A stretch of 64,000 bases of DNA, taken from positions 2,191,191 to 2,255,190 of the forward strand of contig OZ025218.1 of the NCBI GenBank assembly GCA_964019055.1, read 5' to 3'. Below are positions 21,833-32,353 of the stretch, piece after piece; within the stretch, counting starts at the first letter, position 1; the number at the start of each line of letters is the position of its first letter. The notes under the pieces were generated by a model. The model was given only the letters and a program-made list of their open reading frames with translations, had not been told where the DNA came from and made no database searches. A program made the position numbers and the translations under genes. Source of the stretch: Anthopleura xanthogrammica (lineage: Eukaryota > Cnidaria > Anthozoa > Actiniaria > Actiniidae).

Positions 21833-22066
21833 CTTTACACTTAAGGAGAAACACACTAGGTGTGTTTCTCTAGATGTTCAATTAACAATTCCCAGAATTA
21901 TTTACACTTAAGGAGGAACACACTAGGTGTGTTTCTCTAGATGTTCAATTAACAATTCCCAGAGTTATTTACACTTAAGGAGGAACACACTAGGTGTGTT
22001 TCTCTAGATGTTCGATTAACAATTCTCATAGTTATTTACACTTAAGGAGGAAAGCACTAACTAGTA
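21833..22066. repeat. 67-bp tandem repeat with internal palindrome
   Basis: Three and a half copies of a unit starting TTTACACTTAAGGAG, each containing the near-perfect palindrome AACACACTAGGTGTGTTT. Units begin near 21835, 21901, 21968 and 22034; the last breaks off before the palindrome. Confidence 0.85.
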
Positions 22067-22159
22067 AAGTTACTGCCATATTGAGTTATTGACAATTGAC
22101 TTTCACAGGATCAGCCCCCCCCCCCCCCCCAAAAAAAGAAAATAAAAAAATCATGCCTC

Positions 22160-22246
22160 CTTGAGATTTGTCTCGGAGGCCAAAAAAGTCAAATGGTATA
22201 CCTTTTACGGTATGTTGGTTCGAATCCAACATGACTTCCAATGAGA
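22160..22246 (+). ncRNA. tRNA-like relic or SINE head
   Basis: GGTTCGAATCC near 22220 is a perfect B-box with a 5-bp T-arm (TGTTG/CAACA). An ATACC/GGTAT stem precedes it but its loop is 6 bases rather than 7, and the acceptor stem pairs poorly. Upstream, GCCTCC and GGAGGC form a hairpin. This is a decayed tRNA or a tRNA-derived repeat, not a functional tRNA. Confidence 0.35.
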
Positions 22247-22249
22247 CAG

Positions 22250-23106
22250 TCTTACAGAAGGTCTTCCAAACCCCTCAAAAAAGTCTGACTTTATAGAAAA
22301 ATTCATTGGGTGACGAGGGAATTCCACGAGTAAAAACGATATCGCACGAGTCGCAATTTTTCTTGAATCCCATATCACAAAATAAAAATAAATGCTCTAA
22401 ATAGCGACTCGGATAAGGATAAAAAGCAAGAGAAAGAAAAACAAAACGCGGGCTTCCTGATATTTCATTGAATTCCTCTTTTCAGACTGCTATCAATCAT
22501 TCTTCGTTTTTATAGCAAAATTCGCTTTTTAACAAAGTTAACTATTTCCATTTATATTTTTTTGCAAACTAATCTTCTTTTTTAGATTGTTTTTTAATGC
22601 CATACGTTAAGAAAATCAAGTGATAATAAGACAAAAGCAAAACATTTTTGTGCGGGATCCCTGATCTTTCATTGAATTCAGCTTTGAAAGCGTTGGATTC
22701 CAAGCTGAATCCTTCGCTATCTACGTTACATATTCGTCATCTCGGACCAATCAGCGCGCGAGTTTATTTTGTGATATGGGATTCTATCACAAACACGTAA
22801 GATGCTGTAAAGATTCAAAGCAAACTTGAAGCCAAATCCCAAAATAATAAAGTTATTTTTGCAACCTTCATAGGACCACATCAGCTGGTTTGACTTGTAA
22901 AGAGAGAAACCATTAGCCAATCAGAACCGAGAAAGTTTGCAAAACTGAGGTGTCATCCTAAGTAGCAAAGCGACTCGGGAAACAGCTATTTCTTTATTTT
23001 ATTTCCCATTATTAATAATGGCGTTTATTGATAAAATCATCCCACTAATAAGTGATTTGCGAAATTACTTAAAATATACTAATAGAAAGTTTAAATGTTT
23101 ACAATA
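22250..23106. other. Gene-free stretch with inverted and direct repeats
   Basis: GAATCCCATATCACAAAATA (about 22366) recurs in reverse complement near 22765, about 400 bases apart. A CTGATATTTCATTGAATTC segment near 22457 is repeated directly near 22660 (CTGATCTTTCATTGAATTC). No supported gene. Confidence 0.4.
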
Positions 23107-23278
23107 GACCATTTTCGAGATGCGCGAGCGCTTTCAAAAATATCGCAGGAGCAGACATGAAAAAGAGGCATTTTCGGGCAAGATCACGCAAGCTATTGAC
23201 TCTGCCCGAAAATGCCTCGAGATCATGTATGCGCCTGCGATATTTTTGAAAGCGCTCGCGTATCTCGGAAATGGTGTA
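23105..23278. mobile_element. TA-flanked palindromic MITE
   Basis: The 170-bp element at 23107-23276 has arms of about 75 bases sharing GCGAGCGCTTTCAAAAATAT and GAGGCATTTTCGGGC. TA lies on each side (23105-23106, 23277-23278). The 62-codon frame within it is an artefact of the palindrome. Confidence 0.88.
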
Positions 23279-23682
23279 TTGTTTGAACTATCTTGGGACT
23301 GGTCTTAACAATATTTGAATAAAATATAGGTAAAATTTACAATTTACAATATTGATTTTAAAGCTACGGTACTATTATAAACATAATAAAGTTACTATAA
23401 ACTTTGTGATGTTTTAGCACAGGAATTTGTTACTCAATACCGTATGTTAGGGCGAGGTGTTTACTAGATTGACCTTGTCAGTCAAATGGACACTTTCTGA
23501 AATAAAAGCGGCCGACATGATAAGCTGTATTCACCATATCTCACTGACTTCAGTTAGGTATGCTCTTTGCTAGCGTTCCATGTTTTACGGTTAGTTCTGT
23601 TATCATCCCGGCGAACTTGAAAATGACTGACCAAAGAGTAGCTTGTTTGAAGCAGTGCCAGGAGAGACGGCTTGTCCTTAGA

Positions 23683-24904
23683 TATGACCCTCCAGGGTCA
23701 TCGTAACCTGAGTATCAGGCTCTCCAAGCTGGGGGAGGGAGGGAAGGGGGAGTGGAGAGGGGAAAGGAGAGCCTGACACAAACACATATCGTGCCGCCTT
23801 CCGCCCCTTTTAGATTTCTGATACGCCCTCACAATATTGACCAATCCCATTCACTTCCGGTTTGGAGATGAAGTGACAACTGTCAAAACATTGAAATTGT
23901 GCGCTGTTTATAGTGTACACGTGAAATGTCGAGAGCGGTCGAAAAAAATTGCTGTTCATATCTAGAAAATCTACAAACTAAGTATGGATTTCGTGCATCA
24001 ACCGTCCCTTTGTTTTGTGCCACCACAAACAAAGAATATTGCTCGTCATTTGGTGGAATAGCCGTCATTTTGAGTCAGCTCTTGCGAGCTCTTGGAATTG
24101 TTGTTCAACATCAAGACAAGAGAGGTTCCGTCTGTAAGAGATGTGCGCGAAAGATTGTTAACTTCTGGAAATCATATTCAGAAATTGGAAGATGTTTTTC
24201 AGAGTTCTACTTCCACAGCAAGCACTCCACAAGCAATAGCGTACAAGCGTTTGCCTGCGTCCCGAACACCAACTGGAATAACACCGCAATTGAAGCGCTT
24301 GAAAGCGAAGGTGGCTAGCAATGGAAATTCTCCTACTTCGAAGAAGCAGTTGTTCTCCGACACACCAAGCTGCCCATCGGAGGAATATAGCATTGTTGAG
24401 GACCATATTTCTAGCTTAATGAACCTTCTAGTAACTTAAGAATCTGACGAACGGCAAAGCTTAATCTTGGGGAACTTCTCCAAAAATTATAATACTTCGT
24501 GGTCTCTTCAAATCAGTGATTTCAAATATTGAAAATGTCTTAAACTACTCTATTAAATATTCTCATTATATGTGAAATAATACTAGAGTCAGTAAATTTT
24601 AATATCTTTTTTTGAAAAGTTATTCTCATAATTGTTGTTCCCTTGTTGGTTTTCGTAGGTTATCCGGTATCAACGAGAGTGTTGGAGTGGAACTGTGAAG
24701 AGCTATTTAATGAGATTAGATTAGATTCTTTTGTCCTCTTACCCAATCACCGCAAAGTCCGGAATTCGGACGCGAACACAACGGTCGATATGTGTTTGTG
24801 TCAGGCTCTCTTTTCCTCTCTTCCCCTCCTCCCCAGTCCCCTCCCCCGCCCTTCCCCTGGCCTAGAGACTGATACTCAGGTTAGGGTCATCGTGGAGGGT
24901 CATA
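23683..24904 (+). mobile_element. Inverted-repeat element carrying a ZAD-like gene
   Basis: Arms of about 110 bases flank a gene-like interior. Both ends begin TATGACCCTCCA, share AACCTGAGTATCAG, then a purine/pyrimidine-biased low-complexity tract, and end GAGAGCCTGACACAAACACA. Left arm 23683-23792, right arm 24787-24904. I could not identify a target duplication. There is no transposase in the 1.2 kb, so it may be non-autonomous, captured, or a deleted derivative. Confidence 0.75.
23926..24439 (+). pseudogene. ZAD-like zinc-finger protein with one frameshift
   Basis: The plus-strand frame starts at ATG 23926 and reads KEYCSSFGGIAVILSQLL, then VVQHQDKRGSVCKRCARKIV. The spaced CxxC near a short helix resembles the second zinc pair of ZAD (zf-AD) domains of transcription factors; the first pair is less clear. 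One extra base near 24166 breaks the frame; in the next frame the protein continues GNHIQKLEDVF, STSTAST, and a basic/Ser-rich tail to a stop at 24439. Coding bias seems to persist on both sides of the break, which suggests a recent lesion or an error in the assembly. A further open segment (24643-24930) after a TTTCGTAG acceptor may be another exon (VLEWNCEELFNEI), but phase does not fit. The role is unknown. Confidence 0.5.
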
Positions 24905-24930
24905 GAACCGATGTTTCTATTGTTGCCTAG

Positions 24931-26352
24931 CTGAACATCACAATTTACACTTGGACATGATCATCAAAAAAATTGAAAGTTTTATGTTGGCCAACCAAAT
25001 TATATCACTACAGTTATCTAATTGCACTTTTCTCTATTTGTTTCGGCCCTCAGGCCGAAACGGTACTAAGATCAGTTTGAAGACCCATAATTTTCCGCCT
25101 CTTTTGTCAATCATCTTATGGTTCAGCGAATCAGATTCCTCGCGAACATTCGGCTTCGTAATAAATCTTCGCACGAGGCTTGTCTCGTTGCACTTCTGGG
25201 GCATCATGCTAGCGGTAAGTTTTGTCAGTTTGAAGTACTTTCTTTTGTTATGCAAATCTTTTGTATACAAACAGATTAATCACTAGCTTAAACAACATTT
25301 ATCTATTCATTTCAGACCTACTGATTTGGTTGTGTATTTGGCGATAGAGGTAAGCTTATTTATAAACTTTTACCATCTTTCATAGCGATAGCATGTGATC
25401 TTGATATTCATTTAAACTATCAAAACAGGTCAAATAGGTTCATTAATTATCTCAAACAACTGTGAACTATTCATCTCAGACACTTCAAACTCTCGATTTG
25501 AAGGTAAATCTCCCAGGACATTGTACTTAACACGATTTCTGGTACCCCGGGACGATTACGTTTCATCGACTTCACATGTTTAGCCGTAGCTAACAAGTTG
25601 TTCGCATTCTTATTTAAACCTTATTTAAGTCTTATTTAAGTTAATATAACGTCCAATAGACTTGCATTAACTTCACATTACTTTCATTGTGCTCATTTAT
25701 CCGTAAATTTTACTTGAGTTCGCTCTTTTGCAGTTTGAATTTCGCATGCGTCATTTCGAGCTAGAAATCAGCAAAGAATTTGTTTTACATGCATGTAAAC
25801 TAATACATGTACCGTAAGCTGAATCTTTAATTGTTTACATCTAATAACATATATAAGTTATTTACTTCTTGATTATTATATTGATTTACTTTTTGAAATC
25901 ACAAACTTTAGCATCACAAAGAAGCAATAAATTTGTTTGTTTGAACATAAAATCCAAATAAAGACTACCACTTTATGTCACATGTTCATTTCATTACATT
26001 GATTCAGTTTACCAAACTAAAAACCAAAGGAATTTTTCAGTAATTTCAAACATTTTTGCTCTTTTTTAGATTGCTTTCTGCTTCTTTGAACTTAGTTTGA
26101 TCTTATCTAGCGAACTATCATGTATTCTTTTGAACGATTGTCGTAAATTTCAAACGTTTTCATCCATTAGCTCCTTCGTACATGGTTAACAAACATTTTT
26201 TTACCAATAATGATCTCAAATTTAGCCAGTGGAATAATTTTAAGTTACAAAATTATTTTATACCTTGAACTAAATCACTTTTATTTTCTCATATTTTACA
26301 GAGTATAAAGAGCAATATCAACATATAAATCGGTAAGTTAATTATTAAGGAT
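24931..26352. other. Gene-free stretch with possible untranslated exons
   Basis: Two short segments have good splice borders on the plus strand: 25315-25350 (TTTCAG before, GTAAGC after) and 26302-26331 (TTTACAG before, GTAAGTT after). They could be 5' untranslated exons leading to the frame at 26353. No protein is supported. Confidence 0.3.
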
Positions 26353-26640
26353 ATGGACAACTCCATAAATTTTCATAATTTATTACAATCCCTTCACTCA
26401 TGCACACAGCACTCACAACTCATAGAAACAGCACAAAATGAAGCCCTAAGATTACCACCGCTTCGTCATCCTTCAACATTTCAACAATATTTGACATCAT
26501 TAAATGATGTAGATTGGATTTCTCATTCTATATATCCAGAAGATGCACCAACTAATTTGTGGCCTAGATCAGTAATTGGTTGTGTGACGACACAGGATGA
26601 CTGCTATAGGAGGCTATACCAGTGTGGGTATTCGCACTGA
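26353..26640 (+). CDS. Hypothetical 95-residue protein or first coding exon
   Basis: The frame starts MDNSINFHNLLQSLHSC shortly after a GTAAGTT site and ends GCVTTQDDCYRRLYQCGYSH. Composition looks protein-like (varied, acidic-polar) and it is preceded by exon-like segments with good splice sites. I do not recognise a domain and cannot exclude chance or a relic of a transposon protein. Confidence 0.35.
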   Translation: MDNSINFHNLLQSLHSCTQHSQLIETAQNEALRLPPLRHPSTFQQYLTSLNDVDWISHSIYPEDAPTNLWPRSVIGCVTTQDDCYRRLYQCGYSH

Positions 26641-27063
26641 ATTATGCCAAACGCGATCGTACCACGTGACAATTTCATTGTTTTAGAGCAAATCAATAAG
26701 AATCCAACATTTATTCATGACACAAGTACTCTGTTTTCTAAGTTCATCAAAAATAACAACCATGAGTGAGACATTCTGCACTTTCAAAATTCTAAACCTC
26801 TGTAAAATCATCCGTTTTATTTAATTTAATCAACACTATGATTAAAAAAAACAGGCAGCACTGTACGGCGGCTGTAGAGGGCCGAAACATCATTGCTTTT
26901 AAAGCAATATAGTCTTGTTTGATCATAAGGCTAAACAAGCCAGTAGCACAAGTTTCCGAAAAAAAGAAGCGCAAGAAAAGTGGTAAAAGGAAGAGGGAAG
27001 TAATTTCAACCAAATTACAAGTTGTGCAGCATTATGATTGATAACATATAGTCATTTGAAAAA
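26641..27063. other. Gene-free spacer
   Basis: No supported gene or repeat structure in this AT-rich stretch. Confidence 0.3.
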
Positions 27064-27431
27064 ACGTTGTCACTGACCGGCTCCGCGACTACGCGACTAA
27101 ACCGAAACGGAGTATGGGTAGAAATCGCTGAAGCGCTTAATTATTCGCTCTGAAGTAGTTGTTTTTGCTTACTAATGAGATAACACAAGCAGCAACCCTT
27201 TCAACGTTTGTCTTCGGGTTTTGCGAAAGGAAGACGAAAGTCTATATGACTAATATTAAGTCAAAGATGTTCCCAAAAAATATTTCCCAAAAATACTATT
27301 TCGCCAGCAAATTGTCGTACTGTTAGCCCGGCGCATATTTAATCAGTGAAGAATTCAACCGCTTCAGTGATTTTTACCCATACTCTCGTTCGGGCTAGTT
27401 GCGTAGTCGCAGAGCCGGTCAGTAACAACGT
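27064..27431. mobile_element. MITE with long inverted ends
   Basis: Ends ACGTTGTCACTGACCGGCTC and its complement extend about 75 bases inward (CGACTACGC, GAGTATGGGTA and CGCTTCAGTGA-like segments in both arms). The outermost bases lie in A/T runs, so a target duplication cannot be read. Non-coding. Confidence 0.85.
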
Positions 27432-28172
27432 TTTTTTCGATTAGCTGTATATAGTACACTTTCCATATGTCGCTTGTTTTTTTTGAACGCTTATAAATTA
27501 TTGACCATTTACGAGCACTTATTCGTCCTCTAACATTATTTCCATAGGAAGATCAAAGATGCTTACTTTGGTTTAGTGTTTGAGAAGGACCAATGGAATT
27601 CGAAGTTCCTGATTCTGTTCGGGAATTGCAAGTAAACAATCACTTAATAAATGCGTCCCCAATAACATATATGCCTGTTCAAGCTCTGTGATATTTAAAG
27701 ACCATTGTATACACTCAGTTACTGCTTGCAATCCTTTTCTGATGGTACAGAGGGGTTCAATCCCATTTCCCAGCCTAACTTTTCTAAAACTCCAAGCCCA
27801 AAAATAGCTTGTTTTTATTCTTTCGTTTGTACGTGAATTACGTTTTTCATGTTTTTATAAGAGATAAAAAATGAATCCCATTCCCATTTCTTTGTTCTGT
27901 TTCCCATTCCCACTGAATTGCCAAACCCCATTCCCAGTGCATCAGATTCCATTTTCAAAGCCATAAAATAGTACACAATCCTAGCTCCCATTTTTACCCC
28001 TTCATTTCACCATCTTCCCATTCATATTCACTTAACCACTAAGTTATATTTGCCAATGACAATAAAGTGCATACATTTATAATTAATCCCAGCAAGGTTC
28101 CCCTCGTATTACACCTCCAATGAGGGGTGACACGGTTGTAAATACTGAAATGGAAAAGAATAGTATTTACCT
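27432..28172. other. Gene-free stretch with CCCATTCCC-rich relic
   Basis: Repeated TTCCCATTCCCA motifs between 27760 and 28030 give a low-complexity look. No exon is supported. Confidence 0.3.
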
Positions 28173-28945
28173 TACAGCGCGACGCACCTTACCGTGGCCA
28201 CCCTGCAAAAGTTTCGTACAAGTTAACCAATCAAAATGCGAGAATTCGATTTCAAAGCAGCGCCGATCGACAAACACATTACTGCGATTCTTAATATTCT
28301 GCGAACTCGGTAATTACGAGTTTCTCGTTGGAATTTGGTTTTTCACTGATGCCAGTCAAAAATATAAAAGGTACCGACTGATTAGTTTTGATTGACTCCA
28401 GCGAAAAACCAGTTTCACAACAATCCGTTGATTTGTATAATGTTCTCGACGGTCCGTCCAACGGTCACAAGCTTCTTCAATACTTCGAAGACGCTGTGGA
28501 AGTTCAGCGCCCAGATGGATCTGTTATACTAGAGTGCAGAAGTTGTGTTGTAATGGACAATTGCGGGATTCATCATGGCCACTTCGTTGAGCCTATTTTG
28601 AGAGATCTTTTGAGAGACTATGGAGTTCAGTTGATTTATCAGCCCCCATACTCGCCTCATCTGAATACATGTGAACAGTGTTTCAATCAAATGAAGGATT
28701 TTCTAAGAGTGTTCGATGTTAGCGATTGAAGAAACCAAGATTGCCATCTCAGAAGGAATAACCAAAATTACCCAAGAAAACTCTTTCAATTATTTCAAGC
28801 AATGTGGATATGTTTGATTTAATGGTTGTATTGGCTTTTCATGACAAATAAAATATGTAAACAATCTCATTAGTTCTTGCATTTTGACTGGTTAACTTGT
28901 ACGAAACTTTTGCAGGGTGGCCACGGTAAGGCGCGTCGCGCTGTA
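28173..28945 (+). mobile_element. Deleted Tc1/mariner-type transposon
   Basis: The element at 28175-28943 (769 bp) begins CAGCGCGACGCACCTTACCG and ends with its near-complement; the inverted repeats are about 70 bases with few mismatches. TA flanks both ends (28173-28174, 28944-28945). It retains only the C-terminal part of a transposase. Confidence 0.9.
28388..28820 (+). pseudogene. Tc1/mariner DDE_3 transposase, C-terminal fragment
   Basis: The frame reads VVMDNCGIHHG (second catalytic Asp region) and LLRDYGVQLIYQPPYSPHLN, the PYSPxLNxxE motif before the last acidic residue (here E in CEQCFNQMK). The N-terminal DNA-binding part and the first catalytic Asp are missing. A frameshift near 28715 moves the last 30 residues (ending NYFKQCGYV) into another frame before a stop near 28818. 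It cannot be active. Confidence 0.85.
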
Positions 28946-29300
28946 AATCAAGCAAGAAAGCTACTCAAGATATTGTTTATGACATTAATATATTTTTATT
29001 TAGACTATATGTGTTACGGGCATTTCCCCTGGGAAATGCTTCAGCACCTGGTTATAGAGTACACTGTCACATCAAAGTAAAACAATCATCCTAGGCATTG
29101 TCATTTTTTTTTTAAATCATCTCTAAAAATATATACTTACCATCTAAATACATCTACACCGAACGCATTTCATTTCACTAGTATCATCTAAATACATCCT
29201 TAACACAGATTATAAATAATTGATACATGGCTGAAGGCTATTACTGGGTATTGTATTTGGTTCAACAATTCAATGCCGATTATTTTCTTATCAATTGAAG

Positions 29301-29631
29301 GATACTGATGATTCCAGTAGTGATGGAGAACACTCCAGCAGTGATGATTCTGAGAAGGAGGTGAGTATTAATTCATACTGAATTTAAATAAGCACTAGCA
29401 TTTGCTATTTTTAATCCATTTCTCAATTTTACCTAGGACTGTATCTTCAAAGCATACCTAAAGAAATTGGTCTTAAGGCAAGAAGTTGCTGAAGTCAAGC
29501 ATCAAATGAGATCTGAGCCATTAACTGTCTCATCTATCACCAACAATCATTATCATTCCGTGAATTCTATTATTTTCCCACAGCAAGCACATCCTCCATG
29601 TCACCTGCCAGTCCTGCCTTCATTATCTTAA
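29301..29631 (+). CDS. Two phase-matched exons of an unknown protein
   Basis: Exon 29301-29360 (after TCAATTGAAG, before GTGAGT) encodes an acidic Ser/Asp stretch, DTDDSSSDGEHSSSDDSEKE. Exon 29437-29631 (after TTTTACCTAG) continues in phase 0 with DCIFKAYLKKLVLRQEVAEV and ends at a natural stop. Exon sizes and junctions are convincing, yet I do not recognise the family. The acidic stretch followed by a basic helix would fit a nuclear protein. Upstream exons were not identified; a Tc1 element lies between it and the frame at 26353. Confidence 0.45.
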
Positions 29632-29849
29632 CCTTCATCTTCCACACATGACATTCTCAATGCACTTCGTGACATCTCATTCAAACTTGAACACATTAGC
29701 ACAAATATTTCCAAATTACCAGAACACAACAACCTTGCAGACACACCACATGTAGCTTGGCAAATTGCCCACTGGTCATCACTTTTCATTAGCGTGTTTC
29801 AAAATCCCTCAACATTGCCGTCTACATCTACCTCTTCCTCTACCTCTAC
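29632..29849. other. Spacer before LINE fragment
   Basis: Coding-like residues (HDILNALRDISFKLEHISTN) follow the stop at 29631 in the same frame, suggesting that the stop may be recent or that a larger exon once continued. Confidence 0.3.
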
Positions 29850-30838
29850 ATATTATTGTCATTATTGTCCTCCATTGAGTGAGATCCAAGTTTGCGGGGA
29901 CATTATTGTCTCTCGTCTGTCAGCTGTCAATCTTGGAGTGGTTTTTGATGACCGTATGACTGGGGAGCTCCAAGTCAGTAATATCTGTAAGTCATCTTAC
30001 TTTCACCTAAGGAATCTGTCTGCTATTCGTAAATACTTAACTACTGATGCTGCTCAGACTGTCATTCATGCTTTCATTTCTTCCAAACTTGACTACTGCA
30101 ATTTTTTCTCTGGTATGGACTACCTAAATACCTTGTTGAGAGGTTGCAATGCATACAGAACTCTGCTGCTCGTGTTGTGACCTTCACCAGGAAATTTGAT
30201 CACATCACTCCTGTGTTTATTGACCTTCATTGGCTACCTGTTTACTACAGATTTATTTTCAAGATGCTTTTGCTAACTTACAAGGCCTTAAATGGCCTTG
30301 CTCCTACATATCTGTCTGATATCCTGACCTTTTGCTCCTCTTGCTATTCCCTACGCTATGTTTCTAACAAACTCCTTGTTGAGCCTAAAGCTAGGCTTAC
30401 TACTTATGGTTTCAGATCCTTTTCCTTTGCTGCTCCAAGGTTGTGGAATAGGCTCCCTTTAGACATACGCTCCTCTACTACTGTCGTTAGTTTTTTCGCA
30501 TTGCGTGGAAGTATGGACATAAAACCATGTAAAACGTATTCAACTACTCCCAAAGCAGTTAGGAATCGACAAAAACTTAGAGATTTTTTTCACCCTGAGC
30601 CAGTCCAAGTACCTTAAAACGTATATATTTACTTTATATCTTAATAATAAGAAATACATTTAGATTCCTTTTTACATTTCACTTCAGAATAATACTATTT
30701 ATTATATATTTATATTTTTATTTATAAATAGACCATTTTTGTAAATTTCAAGTTTTGTAAATATTGTAAAGCGCCTTGGACATGTTTTTTTGGAGATGAG
30801 CGCTAACTAAACTTTATTATTATTATTATTATTTATTA
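29850..30838 (+). mobile_element. L2/CR1-like LINE, 5'-truncated 3' end
   Basis: Two overlapping frames encode the end of the reverse transcriptase: AVNLGVVFDDRM, KLDYCNFFSGM, then after a frameshift near 30140 LHWLPVYYRFIFKMLLLTYK, LNGLAPTYLSDIL and APRLWNRLPLDIRSS. The catalytic YADD region is missing. The 3' UTR contains AAAGCGCCTTGGACA, GAGCGCTAACTAAA and an ATT repeat (30816-30833), typical L2-clade tails. Confidence 0.88.
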
Positions 30839-30924
30839 CATATACACCTACATTTACACCTACATCTACACCACAATCATTGCCATAACTATCTTCAGCA
30901 TCACACTCATTACCATCATCTGTG

Positions 30925-31140
30925 TCAATGCCACAACCATTGTCCATTCCACAGCCACAACCATTGTCCATGCCACAGCCACAACCATTGTCCATGCCAC
31001 AGCCACAACCATTGTCCATGCCACTGCCACAACCATTGTCCATGCCACAGCCACAACCATTGTCCATAGCACAGCCACAACCATTGTTCATTCCACAGCC
31101 ACAACCATTGTCCATACCAGTCACATCCATTGTCCATGCC
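30925..31140. repeat. 24-bp minisatellite
   Basis: About eight copies of a 24-base unit (CCATTGTCCATGCCACAGCC and four more bases). As 24 is a multiple of three, frames stay open on both strands; one reads GMDNGCGC repeated. It starts soon after the ATT tail of the LINE. I do not call a gene. Confidence 0.85.
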
Positions 31141-31237
31141 ACAACCATCACCATCAACGCCACTACCTGTGCAATTCGACATAGAAACAGTCAATGTATT
31201 TGAACAATATGGCTGTGTGAACCAAAGCATACATGAA

Positions 31238-31552
31238 TGAGAAGACCAGGGGGGAGAGTGGCAACCACTCATCCATCTTTAACCAAAGAAAAAAGGTTTA
31301 TAATGTTTTTAAATCTTGCAACTTTGATGTGGACCAAGTCCTGGTAATTTATAAAGAAATCAAACCTGTAAAATTGTACAAAATCCTATCGTCCAAAGGA
31401 CATTCAAGATAAAATACTCCACTGAATAGGTGGACAGCAAAGATGAGAAGGCCAGGGGGAGAGTGGCAACCACTCATCCATCTTTAACCAAAGAAAAAAG
31501 GTTTATAATGTTTTTAAGTCTTGCAACTTTGATGTGGACCAATAGTCCAGGC
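31238..31552. repeat. Direct repeat pair of about 105 bp
   Basis: Segments near 31238-31341 and 31445-31550 are about 95% alike, both containing GAGAGTGGCAACCACTCATC and AAGAAAAAAGGTTTATAATG. They are 207 bases apart, so this looks like two units of a local duplication. Confidence 0.8.
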
Positions 31553-31953
31553 ATTTTATTATTTTACCTAAAACTAATTGCAACAGAAGCTTTCTTTGTA
31601 TATTATAGACAGGAAGACTGCCCAGATGAATATACTAAACGTCTTCTTCAATTGAAGTATGGGAAATACCCTTTTTAAAAATGGCTAGCATGGAAACGAG
31701 GCTCTTCACCGGAAGTGACTATTTTAACCCCTGAAATGAGCCATACTTAATTGATTTCATTACAGAATTGCTAAATCTATAACATTAAGTCAGAGTGTGA
31801 GTTATTTGGGTGTTTCGTTGTATATAAACCTCAAACGGAAAGAAATAACTGCACTGCTTAGAAGTTCTATTTAAATAGCGTTGTTTCTTTACACGACTTT
31901 CTCTTGATATTAAACTTGACTCTCACTTGTTATATGCAGCTCTTTCAAAGACA
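31553..31953. other. Gene-free spacer
   Basis: No supported gene. The 82-codon frame ending at 31678 begins within the direct repeat and lacks a recognisable domain. Confidence 0.3.
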
Positions 31954-32284
31954 TCAGATATTCATATCATACTCATCATCGTGAATAAGGTCCTGACAGT
32001 GTTTAAAGTTTGTACAAGATGAACCCTTGCAATGTCCACATGCTATGGAGCAGCAAATGTTGTGCTTTTCGGCAAGTACATGTCATAGTAGTGCAGTTTA
32101 TAGCACAGCTGCAGCTGATAATGTGAAGCAGCTTTTCTGGAGCTGGAGAAAGATTAGTCATTACAGGTGATACCTGTTCATCAGTCACTTTCCATCCCCA
32201 ATCCTCACTTGTCATACCTGCATCCTCTCCTTTCCGTGACAGGGCCGTAGCAAGGCCAAATATATTTGGGGGGAGCTCCAGCAC
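31954..32284 (-). pseudogene. CXC/tesmin-like cysteine-rich fragment, frameshifted
   Basis: The minus-strand frame reads SPAPEKLLHIISCSCAINC and TCTCRK; after a one-base shift near 32070 it continues NICCSIACGHCKGSSCTN and ends at a stop near 31954. The spacing C-x-C, C, C-x-C, C, C-x-x-C, C-x-N resembles the zinc-binding CXC domain of tesmin/TSO1 proteins, though only one repeat is present. The upstream acidic DWGWKV segment is also protein-like. It may be the C-terminal domain of a transposon or host protein; single-copy function is unlikely with the shift. Confidence 0.6.
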
Positions 32285-32353
32285 AAAAGCGCCTTATGTA
32301 TTAGTAACATACCTAAAATTTTCACTGTTCAATATACAGTACATCCGAAATTA

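Noticed and set aside
23120..23308. 62-codon frame MRERFQKYRR
   Set aside because: It lies within a palindromic MITE and reads the same arm forwards and backwards.
28120..28395. 91-codon frame before the Tc1 transposase fragment
   Set aside because: It crosses the left terminal repeat of the transposon from flanking DNA and shows no transposase motif.
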